Made by a program: the position numbers and the translations under genes
Part shown: piece by piece, positions 8,574 through 18,162 of the stretch
Layout: each line of letters starts with the position of its first letter
Numbering within the stretch: position 1 is the first letter of the stretch
Source: Lachnospiraceae bacterium
Lineage (GTDB): Bacteria; Bacillota; Clostridia; Lachnospirales; Lachnospiraceae
Assembly (NCBI GenBank): GCA_015057435.1
Contig: SVEJ01000013.1
Location: 1 to 63,805 of the forward strand
Length of the DNA stretch: 63,805 bases
Direction of reading: 5' to 3'
Notes under the pieces: generated by a model
What the model was told of the DNA's origin: nothing
The model's input: only the letters and a program-made list of their open reading frames with translations
Databases searched by the model: none

Positions 8574-9659
8574 TTATTCTTTTTTAGATGAATTTCCTTT
8601 TTCGACCTTTTTCTCCTTCGAAGAATTCCCTTTCACCTTCTGTGTCGTTTTTTCTTTTGTAGAATTTTCATTCGCTTTTTTATTCTTTTTTTCCTTCGTG
8701 GAATTTTCATTCGGTCCCTTATTTTTCTTTTCCTTTGTGGAATTCTCATTCGGGCCCTTGTTCTTCTTTTCCTTTTCTATCTTTTCCTCAGTCAGATTCT
8801 CTTTGTACTGAGTTGTCTGTTCTTCTAATCGTTCGGCTGTTGTTGCTTGCTTTTCTTGCGTTGTCAACTGCGTGGTCTTCTGTGTCGCGCTCTCGGTAGT
8901 TGATAGTATATCATCTTTCTTTTCGTTCTTTTCTTCCGCCTGATTCGTTACAATTTTTTCCTCAAAATGTGTATTACATGCCCCGACAAGCTCTTTGATG
9001 GACATGTCTTTACAGACTTCATCAGAAAGTGAAGCATCTTCTTTCAGTCTCTTTTCTAACAGCTTACGTCCGGACTGTCTATTATCTCGATCTGTTTGCA
9101 AAAAAGCTACCTTTGTATTATACAATTGACGATTTTCAAAAGCAGCCAAAAATCCCGTTTCCACCCGTTTTCTTAACTTCTCATACTTTTCATCATCACT
9201 TTGTGTAATTGTCACCAACATCATATCATCATCCGTTAGCACACCATCCTCACAAAGCTGATCGACAATCTGCATCTCAACTTCTTCAAGCTTAGCATAT
9301 CGTTTCCATTCTAACTTCTTCACAAATGCTTTACCGTCATCATTCAATCCCTGCACACTTTCTATCTCAGTGGCTTCATTTACTTCTATGCAGATGCTCG
9401 GATTCACATCTAGCACCACATATACTGTATCATCATTTGCCATTTGTATTCCAAAATATCCAAAACATACAAGACATAGGCAGGCAAATGCAACCGCCAT
9501 TCTCTGAAACCTTCTCACCATTCCAAATGTTCTCTTATCCTGTACGTTTTCTTCCATAATCGAAACTGTTAGTGGTGCCTCCATAACCTGGTCAAACACA
9601 TCCGGAGCAAGCTCAAGAAAGGTTTCATTTATTCTATTTTTCAAATCCTTCTTATTCAT
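8574..9659 (-). CDS. RsgI-like transmembrane anti-sigma factor
   Basis: A 361-residue protein with a cytoplasmic N terminus of about 50 residues (presumed sigma-binding), one membrane helix (about 53-71), and an extracytoplasmic domain beginning YVVLDVNPSICIEVN, the hallmark of the RsgI family. The Asn86-Pro87 pair is the site at which clostridial RsgI proteins are reported to self-cleave. The C-terminal 115 residues are low-complexity Thr/Glu/Lys, with three 13-residue repeats (KGPNENSTKEKKN). Carbohydrate-binding modules found at the end of some clostridial RsgI proteins are absent. It follows the ECF sigma gene by 5 bp, so the two are probably a sigma/anti-sigma pair. Confidence 0.85.
   Translation of the reverse strand: MNKKDLKNRINETFLELAPDVFDQVMEAPLTVSIMEENVQDKRTFGMVRRFQRMAVAFACLCLVCFGYFGIQMANDDTVYVVLDVNPSICIEVNEATEIESVQGLNDDGKAFVKKLEWKRYAKLEEVEMQIVDQLCEDGVLTDDDMMLVTITQSDDEKYEKLRKRVETGFLAAFENRQLYNTKVAFLQTDRDNRQSGRKLLEKRLKEDASLSDEVCKDMSIKELVGACNTHFEEKIVTNQAEEKNEKKDDILSTTESATQKTTQLTTQEKQATTAERLEEQTTQYKENLTEEKIEKEKKNKGPNENSTKEKKNKGPNENSTKEKKNKKANENSTKEKTTQKVKGNSSKEKKVEKGNSSKKE
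8643..8759 (-). repeat. Three 39-bp tandem repeats within the anti-sigma gene
   Basis: In-frame units encoding KGPNENSTKEKKN, the same again, and a diverged KKANENSTKEKTT (residues 301-339). Two further half-copies (GNSSKEKK, GNSSKK) follow. Unit length is a multiple of three, so copy-number change would lengthen or shorten the tail without a frameshift. Confidence 0.85.
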
Positions 9660-9664
9660 ACCTG

Positions 9665-10213
9665 CTACCTCTCACCAAATTCTTTCTGAAGCTTTTTCAT
9701 ACCACGATTGTATTTCGCCAAAACTGTACCTAACGGTTTATCTATCAGTGTTGCGATCTCTCTGTGCTTTAATCCCGTCACATCTCTCATAATAATAATG
9801 TCTCGCTCTTCCCGGGAAAGAACCGAAAACATCTTTTCAAGCAAAAGACGTTTTTCAACATTTTCAATGTCATTGACGCCTAATGCATATTCCGTCTCAT
9901 CATAAGTAACATGAGTATATCTTTGTTCCCGCCTGTATTTCATCAGAAACAAGTTTCTTCCAATCGTCATCATCCATGCCATAGGGTTTCCTTTTTTCTT
10001 ATACAGATGACAACTACATCTAACTTGTATAAATGTATCCTGTAATAAGTCCTTCGCATCTTCTGAATTTTGGGTAAGCGAAAGCAGGAATGCATATAAA
10101 GGACGGTATGAAAGTTCATATAGTTCTCTAAACGCATCCTGCTCTCCCTGAAGAATTCTTTCAAACAATCCCTCATCAATATAGACTTTATTCTCCGAGA
10201 ACCCTAATTTCAT
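9665..10213 (-). CDS. ECF-type RNA polymerase sigma factor
   Basis: A 182-residue group 4 sigma factor. Region 2 (about residues 20-90) contains DAKDLLQDTFIQVRCSCHLY and region 4 (about 127-176) contains LSREERDIIIMRDVTGLKHR followed by the DNA-binding helix. No region 3 is present. It is followed 5 bp later by the RsgI-like gene, so it should be held at the membrane until a surface signal releases it. An AGGA site supports the start at 10213. The secreted-protein gene upstream (10262-10981) is a likely operon partner or target. Confidence 0.93.
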   Translation of the reverse strand: MKLGFSENKVYIDEGLFERILQGEQDAFRELYELSYRPLYAFLLSLTQNSEDAKDLLQDTFIQVRCSCHLYKKKGNPMAWMMTIGRNLFLMKYRREQRYTHVTYDETEYALGVNDIENVEKRLLLEKMFSVLSREERDIIIMRDVTGLKHREIATLIDKPLGTVLAKYNRGMKKLQKEFGER

Positions 10214-10261
10214 CTCGGTTCCTCCTTCATCTATATTTCTTACCAGGATAATCCAAATGGA

Positions 10262-10981
10262 TTATTTTGCAGTAAATGTTTTGGTTATAGAAGAAAAGTT
10301 CTTTTCCTTCTTCGTCTTAACACCTGTGATTGTAACAGTATACTTCTCACCCTTCTTAAGACCTGTAACCTGTACCTTGATATTGCCTTTTGCCTTTTTG
10401 ACAATCTTTGCTTCTAACTCATTGCCTGCCGCATCTGTTACCTTTACAGTTGCGTCCTTATAATAGGCTTTAGACTTCATCTTAATTGTAACAAATTTTT
10501 TCTTAGCAACAGTTACTTTCGAAGCTTTACATGCCGTCTTCATTCCTTTTGCCGTAAACTTCTTAGTAATAGTGGCAGGTTCATTCGTGTTTTTAGCAAT
10601 TACACCTTCAATTGTCAAGGTATATTCCTGACCTTTCACCAAACCTGATACAGAAATCTGCATAGAAGCCTTATTCTTTTTACGAATCTTACAGTCAACC
10701 TCGTTACCCTCAGCATCAGTAATTGTGGCTTTTATGGTATCTGAATATTTCACCTTTCCTTTGAATGAAACATTCAATTTTCCTGATGCTGTACATGTAA
10801 CTTTTGCCACCTTCTGACTAACAGGTTTTACTGTTTCCGTCTCAGTTGCAGCCTCAGTTGTTGTTTCCTTATTCGGCTTCTTCTCCTTGTTATCCTGCTT
10901 TGCAAAAGATATTGTACTCATACCAAGTAACATTGTTAGTGCTAATGCACCCACCACCATTTTCTTAATTGTTTTTTTCAT
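10262..10981 (-). CDS. Secreted protein with two Ig-like beta modules
   Basis: A 239-residue protein with a clear signal peptide (KKTIKKMVVGALALTMLLGM, cleavage after about residue 27), a short Thr/Glu linker, and two similar beta-rich modules of about 85 residues. Each has a GLVKGQEYTLTIEGV or GLKKGEKYTVTITGV segment and ends in FTAK, pointing to a tandem fibronectin/Ig-like fold. The frame is open to 11023, but AGGAGG selects the ATG at 10981. It is 48 bp upstream of the sigma factor gene on the same strand. No cell-wall anchor is visible. Confidence 0.8.
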   Translation of the reverse strand: MKKTIKKMVVGALALTMLLGMSTISFAKQDNKEKKPNKETTTEAATETETVKPVSQKVAKVTCTASGKLNVSFKGKVKYSDTIKATITDAEGNEVDCKIRKKNKASMQISVSGLVKGQEYTLTIEGVIAKNTNEPATITKKFTAKGMKTACKASKVTVAKKKFVTIKMKSKAYYKDATVKVTDAAGNELEAKIVKKAKGNIKVQVTGLKKGEKYTVTITGVKTKKEKNFSSITKTFTAK

Positions 10982-11119
10982 AACAAAAACCTCCTTTGTT
11001 TTTCTTATATCAAGATAATGCACACAAAAGAGGTTTTATTGCATTTATTATAAAAAATTTTCAACAAATTCGCGAATCGAATTTATCAAAGTAATTTCCG
11101 GTAATCTTTTCCTTTGATT

Positions 11120-12016
11120 CTACGGACGAATCTCATCTAACATATTCGGATTAAACACACCAGACCGAATCATTGCAATCTCATGCGCATATGGTTCATA
11201 CGACTTCTTCGCATCCTCTAAATCCTTAACAAAAGGTGATTCCAAAATCTTAGGCACATGCATAAAGTCCGGATGATTCATGATATACATCATCGCATCA
11301 AATCCAATATGACCAAATCCAAAATTCTCATGACGGTCCTTTCCGGCACCTTTTTCATTCTTACTGTCATTCATATGAAAGACAGCAATCTGATCCTTGC
11401 CAATCAATCTGTCAAATTGTTCCATCACACCATCAAAATCATGCACAATATCATATCCTGCATCATTGACATGACATGTATCAAAGCAGACGCGTAACTT
11501 ATCCTGATAAACAACCTTATCATAGATCATCGCAAGCTCCTCAAATGAACGGCCGATTTCGCTACCTTTACCGGCCATTGTTTCAAGTGCAACCGTAACC
11601 TTCATATCCTTTGTTAATACCTGATTAAGCCCTTTTGCAATCTGATTCACACCGGCTTCGACACCTTCTCCTACATGAGACCCGGGATGTAACACCAATA
11701 CACTTGAGCCCATCGCCTGCGTTCTTTGCAATTCCACTTCCAAAAACTGTACAGCTATATCAAATGTCTCTTGTTTCACACAATTGGCGAGATTAATAAT
11801 ATATGGTGCATGTACAACAAAGTCTTCTATTCCGTGTTCCTTCATCAACGCTCTTGCTTCTTCAATGCGCAATTCCGATACATCTTTACGTTTCGTATTC
11901 TGCGGAGCACCCGTATATAGCATAAATGTATTCGCTCCGACACGGATTGCATCCTTCACAGAGCCCAACATCATCTCTTTTCCACTCATCCCTACATGAC
12001 AACCAATCTTCAACAT
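11120..12016 (-). CDS. nfo: Deoxyribonuclease IV (AP endonuclease, xylose-isomerase fold)
   Basis: A protein of about 298 residues for base-excision repair, cleaving at abasic sites. It starts [15 protein letters not shown] and carries the three-zinc-site signatures [23 protein letters not shown] and [18 protein letters not shown]-type segments ([20 protein letters not shown]), all with intact His, Asp and Glu ligands. A start at 12016 is chosen over the upstream TTG because the family begins at this Met and AGGAAG lies 7 nt away. It stands alone between secreted-protein genes. Confidence 0.95.
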   Translation of the reverse strand: MLKIGCHVGMSGKEMMLGSVKDAIRVGANTFMLYTGAPQNTKRKDVSELRIEEARALMKEHGIEDFVVHAPYIINLANCVKQETFDIAVQFLEVELQRTQAMGSSVLVLHPGSHVGEGVEAGVNQIAKGLNQVLTKDMKVTVALETMAGKGSEIGRSFEELAMIYDKVVYQDKLRVCFDTCHVNDAGYDIVHDFDGVMEQFDRLIGKDQIAVFHMNDSKNEKGAGKDRHENFGFGHIGFDAMMYIMNHPDFMHVPKILESPFVKDLEDAKKSYEPYAHEIAMIRSGVFNPNMLDEIRP

Positions 12017-12080
12017 ATAGTTACTTCCTTTCAAACCTTTTTCATTGATATCTTATTCATTCTCACATCGCACATAATGC

Positions 12081-12114
12081 AATAGAGCCATCCGGAATTC
12101 CGAATGACTCTATT
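12081..12114 (-). terminator. Possible terminator hairpin after the giant surface-protein gene
   Basis: A 34-nt inverted repeat centred on GGAATTCC, with arms starting AATAGAG and ending CTCTATT and two wobble positions. It lies 26 bp past the stop at 12140 but has no clear T-run on the minus strand; the plus strand has a short TTTT nearby. The terminator role is therefore tentative. Confidence 0.45.
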
Positions 12115-12139
12115 ATAGCATTTTCTCACAATGATTACA

Positions 12140-15100
12140 TTATTTAATTTTGACAGTTTTTGCCTGTCCTTTCTTCTTAAACAGCCTCTTGTAACTCTTT
12201 ACCTTGCTGTTTGGCACGTCAATCACTGCCTTCTTATTAATACCCTTCAACGCTTTCTTGCCGACTTTCTTTAGCTTCTTGCTGCTAATCTTAATCGACT
12301 TCAATTTCTTACAACCGCTGAATGCATATTTTCCAATTGTTGTAACATTCTTAGGAATTGTAATCTTCGTAACCTTCTTGTTATTCTTACATGCCTTATC
12401 CGCAATTGTCACAACCTTAAATGTTACCGCATTCTTTTTAACCGTGTTCGGAATCTTAATCTTCTTAGCACTCTTAGACTTCACGCCAAGCCATGCTACA
12501 GTTCCTGTCTTACCCTTAATAGATAGCACTTTATATTTGTTATTGCTCTTTGTAAACTTAGAATTCTTTCCAAATGTTGTATTACCTGTTGACGTTCCAG
12601 GGTTTGGATTCACGGTTGTTCCAGGATTTGGCTTCACGGTCGTATCCGTTGTTCCAGGATTTGGTGCCGGTGTCACGTTCTGTACAGGGTCTTTTTCTGA
12701 ATCTGTGCCCGGCGTCTGACCCGGATTCGGATCGACAATCGGATCATCGCCTTCTCCTGAATTGCCGCCTGATTCTCCTCCGGAAGTGCCACCATTACCA
12801 CCCGGATTTTCTTCCTGTGTAAAGTCTTTCCACTCAATCTTTTCAGGTGCAGTTACTTCCACAGACGGATACATATCCTTAAGGCCATCTTGCATATTCG
12901 TTACAAGTTCATTAACATCCACTGCCTCAATTGCTTCTTTTGATATTTCTTCCTCTAACCAATAATAGATAGAATAATAATATACCAAATAATCCTCTAT
13001 CTGGTTATCCGTAGGAGATTTCGAAAGAACCTGCATGTTTCTAAGAACCTCTAACCATGTAGCGTATTTTGTATCAGTCGCTGCACGCTCAGCAACCACA
13101 TCTTCATAATTGGCAATACTCAAACCATTGGTCATACAAGCTTCCAGAACAGTCTTATTAGAAACCAATGTTGTTAACAACAAGTTTGTCAATTGGTCAT
13201 TATTACGCGTTGTCGTAACTGTCATATACGGAGCTTCTTCGTTGGTAAAATATACCGGACCAACACATATATCATAGGCATCCTTATGCGCCCTAAATTC
13301 ACTGTCATGCAATAGATAATTCGCATCTGCAAAGAATCCAAAACAATTGTCATAATAGTCAATTGCTCCGTATGCATCCCAATTGAAATCATCAGGATCA
13401 ACTGCTTCCGCAAGATACAACTGTCTCATAAGAGAAAGATACGGCACTGCTTTTTCCTCTAAAGATAAAGTGTTATCCTTAACCCAGGACGATGTTCTTC
13501 CGCCAAACAACGGATACTCCAGGTCAAGATTCGACAACATATAGTATTCTTTCTCTCTCATCTGTTTTGCCGATGCAATAAATGTTGCCCAGTCCTTTAC
13601 CTTCTCCTGTACCTTAGCCGGTTCATCCGTTCCGAAGACTTCCTTCGCAATCGCTTTGTTGTATACAAAGCATCCAGGGTTCACACCGTTGGTCACAGCA
13701 TATAGCTTATCACCGGCCATTCCGTTCCCCTTCACATAGGCAAATGCCTTATCATATGATGATGCTTCAAACCCAATCTGATCAAGTGATACATACTGCG
13801 CAGTTTGTGCATATGTCGCCGCATAATCTTCCGGCCACAATACGATGTCCGGTGGATTCTCACCTTCCATTGCTTCTTCAATCATACCTGCATAGACATC
13901 CCAGAAAACATATTCTTCTTCGTTCATCTCTTCTTCCGGATCAAGTTCTACATATTCAATCTGACCTGCAAGTTCCTCGTACATCGCCTCAAAGACACTT
14001 ACCATCTTATCAAAGCCACATCCGGCCCATCCGTAGACATAGATTGTCTCTTCCCCTATTTCTGACACATCCACCGGTTCAATGATTTCTATTTCATATA
14101 CAAATGTATAATCCTGTTCACCGATTGTATAAGTAGCTTTCACCGTTGTCTTGGCACCAACTTCCGCAGATTCAGCTGCTGTCACAACACCATCTTCTAC
14201 CGTTACTATCTCATCTCCCGTTACCTCATAGACAACCTCTACATCTTCCGGCAAATCTGCTTCTTCTACGCCCCAATTATCTTCTCCGAAAACATTTTGC
14301 TTGCAAGACAATGTTTTCGTCTTATCCTTCGGCAACAACACAACCGGATTACCGGAAAGTCTCGGATATGCAGTAACATATCCACTAACCGTAGTTTCCT
14401 TCGTTGTTTCTTCTCCGTTAGCATTCGTGGTTTGTCTCACAACCGTACACTGAATCAAGATTGTCATTTCCTTATCAACCTTCGTTCCGATTGTAAGTTC
14501 ACCCGTATTGGAAATATGCGCATAATCTACGCCACTGCCAACAACTTTCCAATCCTTGATTGTGGCATCAGGAAAGACAGCATCAAGATAATCAGAATCA
14601 TTTTCTGTCTCTACCGTCACATCTAATTGTTTCAAATCTCCCGCGATTGCAACACCGCTCTCATCTTCTGTCACAATATCAAATGCAACATATTCACCTT
14701 TTAATTCCTTATACACATATCCATACTCTGCACAATATTCCTCTAATGTACGAATACTCTCTTCCCCTGTTTCCGGATCTTCCACAATCCACTCAATACC
14801 CGGATAAGCATAGATTGTAAGCTGACCTTCCTCAGGAACACTCTCACCGCCGACAATCGGTCCATCTAATTCCATATCCTCACTTCTGCATATGATTGTT
14901 TTTAAATTCGGACAATCGTTACACATATAAGAGATAAGCGTTGCCTGACCCATGTCAATCTCTTCTAATGTATCCAATCCGTCAAACGCATTCGTTTCAA
15001 CTTCGTATATATCAAAATCGTCTCCATCATTAATGTATTCAGGAATCTCAACAGATGCATCTTCACCTGTATAAGAAATCAACTTTGCCTCAGCATACGA

Positions 15101-15970
15101 TTCTGAAAGCTGATATGTCCAGTCCCCATCGACAAATAAGTCTTCTGTGGTTTCTGTCTGATAACCATACTCTTCACAATACTCTGTCAATGTGATTTCA
15201 ATTTCATCGTCATCTTCTGTATAATAAGACCAATAAAAATCTGTCGGTGCCATCACGGATAATTCCCCGTCCAATTCACCAAGCACAAGCGGTCCTAATT
15301 CTTCATATATTTCCCAATACTCTTCTTCCCATTTTATCTCTGATAACTTCGGACAATTGACAAACGTTCCTGTTGCACCCGGAACACACCAACCAAAATC
15401 TACACTCTGCAGATTCTCTCTGTTATAAAATGTTCCGCCTAATATGTCATAGACACAATAAACAGCTATGTAGTCGTCATCAGCTTCTTCCTTATCCGCA
15501 TCCAGATATTCCGGTATTGTAACATTTTCCGCATCACCGGTATAAGATAAGATGTATACACTATATTCCTCATTTTCTTCATCCCAGACACCAAGGAATT
15601 TCCAATCACCGTATGTATCAACTTCACCAATCATCTCTTCATCCACACTGTATGTCAGCGAAGAATCTTCTGACGCATAGTCCCCGATTCCTGTAATCGT
15701 TACATCATAATAAACCCAACCATCATCCACTTCTTCAACAGACAACGTATAATCCTCACCTTCTTCTAATAACGTTGTTCCGTCAACGATCATCGCATGC
15801 GGAACAGGAGTCTCATCACCCTTCGTCAAATAAACCTGCGCCACCGTAATGCTACTGTCAGTCAGACTTTTGACAGTCTCTGCATTCGTTTCTCCGGTTG
15901 CATGTACAGGCATACACATACTCATCACAAGTACACACACCATCAGATAAGCTAACACTTTCTTCTTCAT
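12140..15970 (-). CDS. Giant secreted protein: LRR / Ig-like / solute-binding-protein domain / LRR
   Basis: About 1276 residues. Order (approximate): signal peptide to residue 27; BspA-like leucine-rich segments 120-420 (SYTGDAENVTIPEYL, NLKTIICRS); Ig-like beta modules 430-635; a region 640-1055 resembling family 1 extracellular solute-binding proteins (PPDIVLWPEDYAATYAQ, GDKLYAVTNGVNPGCFVYNK); a Gly/Pro linker with PNPGT repeats 1056-1132; and a Lys-rich C-terminal LRR_5 segment (ITIPKNVTTIGKYAFSGCKK). No permease or ATPase gene is adjacent. It is the last gene of the MoxR/DUF58/transglutaminase operon, 18 bp after the transglutaminase. The start at 15970 is set by ribosome-binding-site spacing; 15979 is the alternative. 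Confidence 0.85.
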   Translation of the reverse strand: MKKKVLAYLMVCVLVMSMCMPVHATGETNAETVKSLTDSSITVAQVYLTKGDETPVPHAMIVDGTTLLEEGEDYTLSVEEVDDGWVYYDVTITGIGDYASEDSSLTYSVDEEMIGEVDTYGDWKFLGVWDEENEEYSVYILSYTGDAENVTIPEYLDADKEEADDDYIAVYCVYDILGGTFYNRENLQSVDFGWCVPGATGTFVNCPKLSEIKWEEEYWEIYEELGPLVLGELDGELSVMAPTDFYWSYYTEDDDEIEITLTEYCEEYGYQTETTEDLFVDGDWTYQLSESYAEAKLISYTGEDASVEIPEYINDGDDFDIYEVETNAFDGLDTLEEIDMGQATLISYMCNDCPNLKTIICRSEDMELDGPIVGGESVPEEGQLTIYAYPGIEWIVEDPETGEESIRTLEEYCAEYGYVYKELKGEYVAFDIVTEDESGVAIAGDLKQLDVTVETENDSDYLDAVFPDATIKDWKVVGSGVDYAHISNTGELTIGTKVDKEMTILIQCTVVRQTTNANGEETTKETTVSGYVTAYPRLSGNPVVLLPKDKTKTLSCKQNVFGEDNWGVEEADLPEDVEVVYEVTGDEIVTVEDGVVTAAESAEVGAKTTVKATYTIGEQDYTFVYEIEIIEPVDVSEIGEETIYVYGWAGCGFDKMVSVFEAMYEELAGQIEYVELDPEEEMNEEEYVFWDVYAGMIEEAMEGENPPDIVLWPEDYAATYAQTAQYVSLDQIGFEASSYDKAFAYVKGNGMAGDKLYAVTNGVNPGCFVYNKAIAKEVFGTDEPAKVQEKVKDWATFIASAKQMREKEYYMLSNLDLEYPLFGGRTSSWVKDNTLSLEEKAVPYLSLMRQLYLAEAVDPDDFNWDAYGAIDYYDNCFGFFADANYLLHDSEFRAHKDAYDICVGPVYFTNEEAPYMTVTTTRNNDQLTNLLLTTLVSNKTVLEACMTNGLSIANYEDVVAERAATDTKYATWLEVLRNMQVLSKSPTDNQIEDYLVYYYSIYYWLEEEISKEAIEAVDVNELVTNMQDGLKDMYPSVEVTAPEKIEWKDFTQEENPGGNGGTSGGESGGNSGEGDDPIVDPNPGQTPGTDSEKDPVQNVTPAPNPGTTDTTVKPNPGTTVNPNPGTSTGNTTFGKNSKFTKSNNKYKVLSIKGKTGTVAWLGVKSKSAKKIKIPNTVKKNAVTFKVVTIADKACKNNKKVTKITIPKNVTTIGKYAFSGCKKLKSIKISSKKLKKVGKKALKGINKKAVIDVPNSKVKSYKRLFKKKGQAKTVKIK

Positions 15971-15988
15971 TCTTTTCATTCTCCTTTC

Positions 15989-18151
15989 TTAGATCAATGC
16001 CCATATATATTTCATCAAAAGCTTTCTTTTTCGATTCTGATTCTCAAAGAGATTTTTCTGTAATCCCAGTGCATATTGTTTTAATATTTCACAGTCTTCA
16101 TCTGAGATACCTTTTTCAAAAAATCGGTATTTTCTCAAAATCATAATAACATCTTCTCTCAGACTCTCTTCTGTCATCTCGCCAAACAAAAGCAATTGTC
16201 GCATAAAACGAATCACCGTTTTTAGCTTCACTTCACACTTCGCATCCAAGCGTTCTTTTCTAATCCAACAAATGATTGCTCTTCTGACAAGGATTCCCAC
16301 GAGAATTCCCACAATCATCAACATGAAAATAATTACAATTTCTTTTGTAACATTCTTATATCGAATCTCTTTCTTCTTATCTCGCTCCTCCTCTTCCTCT
16401 TCATTTTGTTGTTGCTGTTGTTCTATTACCGTCTGCTGTTTCAATTCGAGATCTGAATAAAAGCCCGGCGTCACTTCAACAGGAATCCACCCGATTCCAT
16501 CTTTGTAAATCTCCACCCATGCATGTACATCCACACCTGTTAATGCTTTCTCGTACATTCCATCTTTTTCATCCACATCGCGCAAATCAGCAATATAACC
16601 TTCTACGTATCTAGACGGAATACCGTAATAGCGATACAGCAACGTTGCCGCCGAAGCATAAAAACAGGAATTCCCCTGTCTTGTATGATCCATGAAATAG
16701 ACAAGGTAATCTGTTGTCTTTTGTTTCTTGTTCAAATGCTCCGTATTCTCTAACCACTTACGAATGTACGTTGTGACCGCTGCATATCCGGAAAGCTTTT
16801 CATTCGGTAACACTTTCTCAAAATAGGCTTTATATTCCGGTTCCATGTCAAGATAGCTGTCATATACAAACGAGCGATATTCTACCTGCGCATCTCTAAA
16901 ATCCACATATTCTTCTACTGCCGTATGCGAATTCATCCAGATAGGATTCTCTAACGAAAATGCCGTCGCCGTATCATAGTAATCAACCATAAATGTTGCC
17001 GTCTTCGAATTATCCGATGCATACACATTCATGTCTTTATTCACACCGTCTAACGATTGTACATCCTCAATGTGTAATCCATAAGGAGTATAGAAATATT
17101 TTTCATTCGCCCCAATATTCGAAACCGTAATCGCTGTTTCCGAAAACCAGGACGGCATCGCTGCCAATCGAAGAAATGCACTATTTTGAGAAAATGGGTG
17201 AAAGTTTTTCTTTTTCATCCACGCAAACATTCCTTCATAATCTCCGGCGTAATGCGACAATTCAATATCTTCCCATATATTAGAATGATAAGAACCTCCT
17301 ACAAATCCTTTCAGATAAAACACATCTGCCTTAGAAGCTTTTACCATCAATCTTCGTTCTTTATCACCCGCATACGATGCTGCAAGTGCCAGATCCCCTT
17401 GCGGAGCATCCTGTTTTCCATACCGAACACTCTCTGCTTGTTTTACAACAGAGGCCTTCATCTTAGCTGCGGTTAAATTCGATTGATACGAGCCGCCGAC
17501 CATATAGATGCCACTTGCTAACAAGCCTATCACAAACATACCCGCGCTAAGGACAAGCATTTTCTTCGACTGTTGTACTTTATCAAGCATAATCGCCAAA
17601 GGAATCGCAAGTAGCGAGCATATGCAAAATATTGCTGCTTGTTCATTTTTGAATAACAGCACAAGAAGAATAACCAAAACATTCAGCACAACAAATGCAG
17701 TAATGCGTTTTCTCTTCAACAAATCATAAAGCAGCATATAAAACAGTACTGTTATCGTATACACGAATAATGCAAATGATGCTTTGCTTCCTTCTTGTTC
17801 TACCACATAATAATACACTTCATTACCGGTCAGATAGTTATAGAGTGCAATTACATTATTGGCAAATTGCAACACGCCACTTCTAAACACCGTACCAAAA
17901 ACCGTAAGATAACAAAGCAATGCAACGCCAAGCCCGCCATATAACACACTTGCAACTTTTCCGGATGCAAATGTTAAGACTACCATAACCAACAAGACAA
18001 GCAGCACATAGACCCAGGATATCGTCTCAACGAAAGTAGACAAGATACCGCCTAATACGCTGACAGCCGCCAACAGTGACACAACTGTGCATCCCCATCT
18101 TTCATCTATATTCTGTTGTTTTTCGATTACCAAAAAACCACTTTGATCCAT
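15989..18151 (-). CDS. Membrane transglutaminase-like protein (TgpA/YebA type)
   Basis: About 720 residues: an N-terminal block of six or seven membrane helices (to about residue 220), a large extracytoplasmic part, a transglutaminase core, a Gln/Glu-rich stretch, a final helix (about 608-625) and a cytoplasmic tail. The core has Cys (GNSCFYASAATLLYR, about residue 496) and His (VDVHAWVEIY, about 543); the third position is VEVTPG, with Glu where many relatives have Asp. GGAG selects the ATG at 18151, 11 bp after the DUF58 stop. The MoxR-DUF58-transglutaminase order is widespread and linked to envelope functions, but the chemistry is not established. Confidence 0.92.
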   Translation of the reverse strand: MDQSGFLVIEKQQNIDERWGCTVVSLLAAVSVLGGILSTFVETISWVYVLLVLLVMVVLTFASGKVASVLYGGLGVALLCYLTVFGTVFRSGVLQFANNVIALYNYLTGNEVYYYVVEQEGSKASFALFVYTITVLFYMLLYDLLKRKRITAFVVLNVLVILLVLLFKNEQAAIFCICSLLAIPLAIMLDKVQQSKKMLVLSAGMFVIGLLASGIYMVGGSYQSNLTAAKMKASVVKQAESVRYGKQDAPQGDLALAASYAGDKERRLMVKASKADVFYLKGFVGGSYHSNIWEDIELSHYAGDYEGMFAWMKKKNFHPFSQNSAFLRLAAMPSWFSETAITVSNIGANEKYFYTPYGLHIEDVQSLDGVNKDMNVYASDNSKTATFMVDYYDTATAFSLENPIWMNSHTAVEEYVDFRDAQVEYRSFVYDSYLDMEPEYKAYFEKVLPNEKLSGYAAVTTYIRKWLENTEHLNKKQKTTDYLVYFMDHTRQGNSCFYASAATLLYRYYGIPSRYVEGYIADLRDVDEKDGMYEKALTGVDVHAWVEIYKDGIGWIPVEVTPGFYSDLELKQQTVIEQQQQQNEEEEEERDKKKEIRYKNVTKEIVIIFMLMIVGILVGILVRRAIICWIRKERLDAKCEVKLKTVIRFMRQLLLFGEMTEESLREDVIMILRKYRFFEKGISDEDCEILKQYALGLQKNLFENQNRKRKLLMKYIWALI

Positions 18152-18162
18152 TCTAACTCCTA

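Noticed and set aside
11068-11077. ATTCGCGAAT palindrome upstream of the secreted Ig-like protein
   Set aside because: Only 10 bp, no clear link to a promoter, and no matching site seen elsewhere in the window.
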